This document shows, in pieces, positions 63,048-64,000 of a DNA stretch of 64,000 nucleotides. The stretch covers positions 5,229,389 through 5,293,388 of the forward strand of contig NC_061864.1 of assembly GCF_907164915.1 (NCBI RefSeq), written 5' to 3'. How positions within the stretch are numbered: position 1 is the stretch's first letter; the number at the start of each line of letters is the position of its first letter. Both the position numbers and the translations under genes were made by a program. The stretch comes from Impatiens glandulifera (taxonomy: Eukaryota; Streptophyta; Magnoliopsida; Ericales; Balsaminaceae). A model generated the notes under the pieces. That model saw nothing but the letters and a program-made list of their open reading frames with translations, did not search any database and was not told where the DNA came from.

Positions 63048-64000
63048 GTAATTTATTTAATTATTGTTGTTAATTTTAAAATTGGATGCATGATGATTAC
63101 ATCATATTCTTGCATGCGGTGTTGTAGAGAGTTCTGAATTGTATTTTCCATATTGACATATGAATTATGGTTGCCTTGTCCCATTTTGTTGATTGGGACT
63201 TTCTAATTTATAGATTATTATTTTTATTATATATTAATTAGGTCAAACCACATCCATTAATACAATAATGTACTGTTTATCATGAATCAAAGTTCGATTA
63301 GGACATTTAATCTATATTAAATATTTAATGAATTTTTGTTTCACCCAAATTATAATCAAACTCAAAATAAGTGTTGTGAATAAATTAAAGATGCTAGATC
63401 GCGTCCATCTTTTATATAAAAATATATAATTATTATTTGGAGTCCGATTTTTACAATCATAAATTTTACTTAAATTATTTAAATCGCTATTTTAATTTAC
63501 TTCTCAATATGTAATTTTTGCTTACCTAATTGGTATTTTTTCAATTTGTCTTGTAATCAAATTTGGTCATGAATGATCTCACAAGAGGATAAAATTACTT
63601 TTGAAGATAGGAGTCTCACATAAAAGTGACAAATGGTTTCCAATATTAATTTCTATTTTTTTATAATAAATTTTTAAACGGTAACCGTTTTACTGGTCAA
63701 TGTTTAGTTTGATTTGAATTTCTCCTTACTATTATAATTTTTATTTCATAGTGGTTCATTTGAACATATTAGTTAAGTTTAATGAGTGAATTGAATAATC
63801 AAATTCCGGATTTAGTTGCAATTTGAATGTCATTATCAAGCCGATTGGATTTATAAACTATTTAATAAGAAAATAAAAGTTATTCCAAAGTTGTGTTTGG
63901 AAGTGTTCTTTGAAACTTTAAACTCTTATTTAAAAATATAAATATAGAAAGGATAAGTGTGGTTGGTTCATCAAGAATTCTTATAGATATGTGGGATGCA
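63048..64000. other. Downstream flank of polcalcin to the window end
   Basis: About 950 bp of AT-rich sequence with no recognisable gene. The first 200 bp probably form the polcalcin 3' UTR and poly(A) region. Confidence 0.5.

Overview
The window is nuclear DNA from a flowering plant, most likely a eudicot that hosts arbuscular mycorrhiza. The evidence is intron-rich genes with GT-AG splice sites, very AT-rich spacers with long (TA)n tracts, plant transposons, and plant-specific families: SYMRK, an STR2-type half-size ABCG transporter, polcalcin, a PLAT-domain ATS3 protein and a two-dsRBD DRB protein. I cannot name the species. Exon structures were built by hand from splice sites and reading frame; every multi-exon model except the left-truncated element gene closes in frame.

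Layout. (1) About 1-6045: the right part of a Mutator-like element carrying a Ulp1-type cysteine protease gene (+, cut by the window edge) and a convergent MuDR-type transposase gene (-) broken by one amber codon. Its introns and intergenic gap hold three C/G-rich minisatellites with G-quadruplex potential. (2) 7218-19507: two symbiosis genes in tandem, an STR2-like transporter (3 exons, 703 aa) and SYMRK (14 exons, 922 aa), 2.5 kb apart. (3) 22065-25853: mitochondrial-type serine hydroxymethyltransferase (15 exons, 518 aa), preceded by a decayed LINE fragment. (4) About 30071-53006: a tandem duplication of about 11 kb. Unit A starts inside intron 2 of an intact C2-domain (CAR-like) gene and holds a two-dsRBD gene. 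Unit B holds a C2 exon-3 pseudogene and a second intact dsRBD gene. The break lies in a degenerate minisatellite family also found at 27.2 kb and continuing to about 54.2 kb. (5) 55.8-63.0 kb: an intronless four-EF-hand calmodulin-like gene (-), a MITE-like element, an ATS3-like PLAT gene (+, 3 exons) and an intronless polcalcin (+).

How the genes relate. SYMRK acts at the top of the common symbiosis signalling pathway. STR2, together with STR, acts at the periarbuscular membrane later in the same symbiosis, so their adjacency is the main functional theme. The two dsRNA-binding paralogues are both apparently intact. Their sequence difference is concentrated in one block covering the first dsRBD, which suggests gene conversion or exchange after duplication. 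The other genes look like ordinary housekeeping or tissue-specific neighbours.
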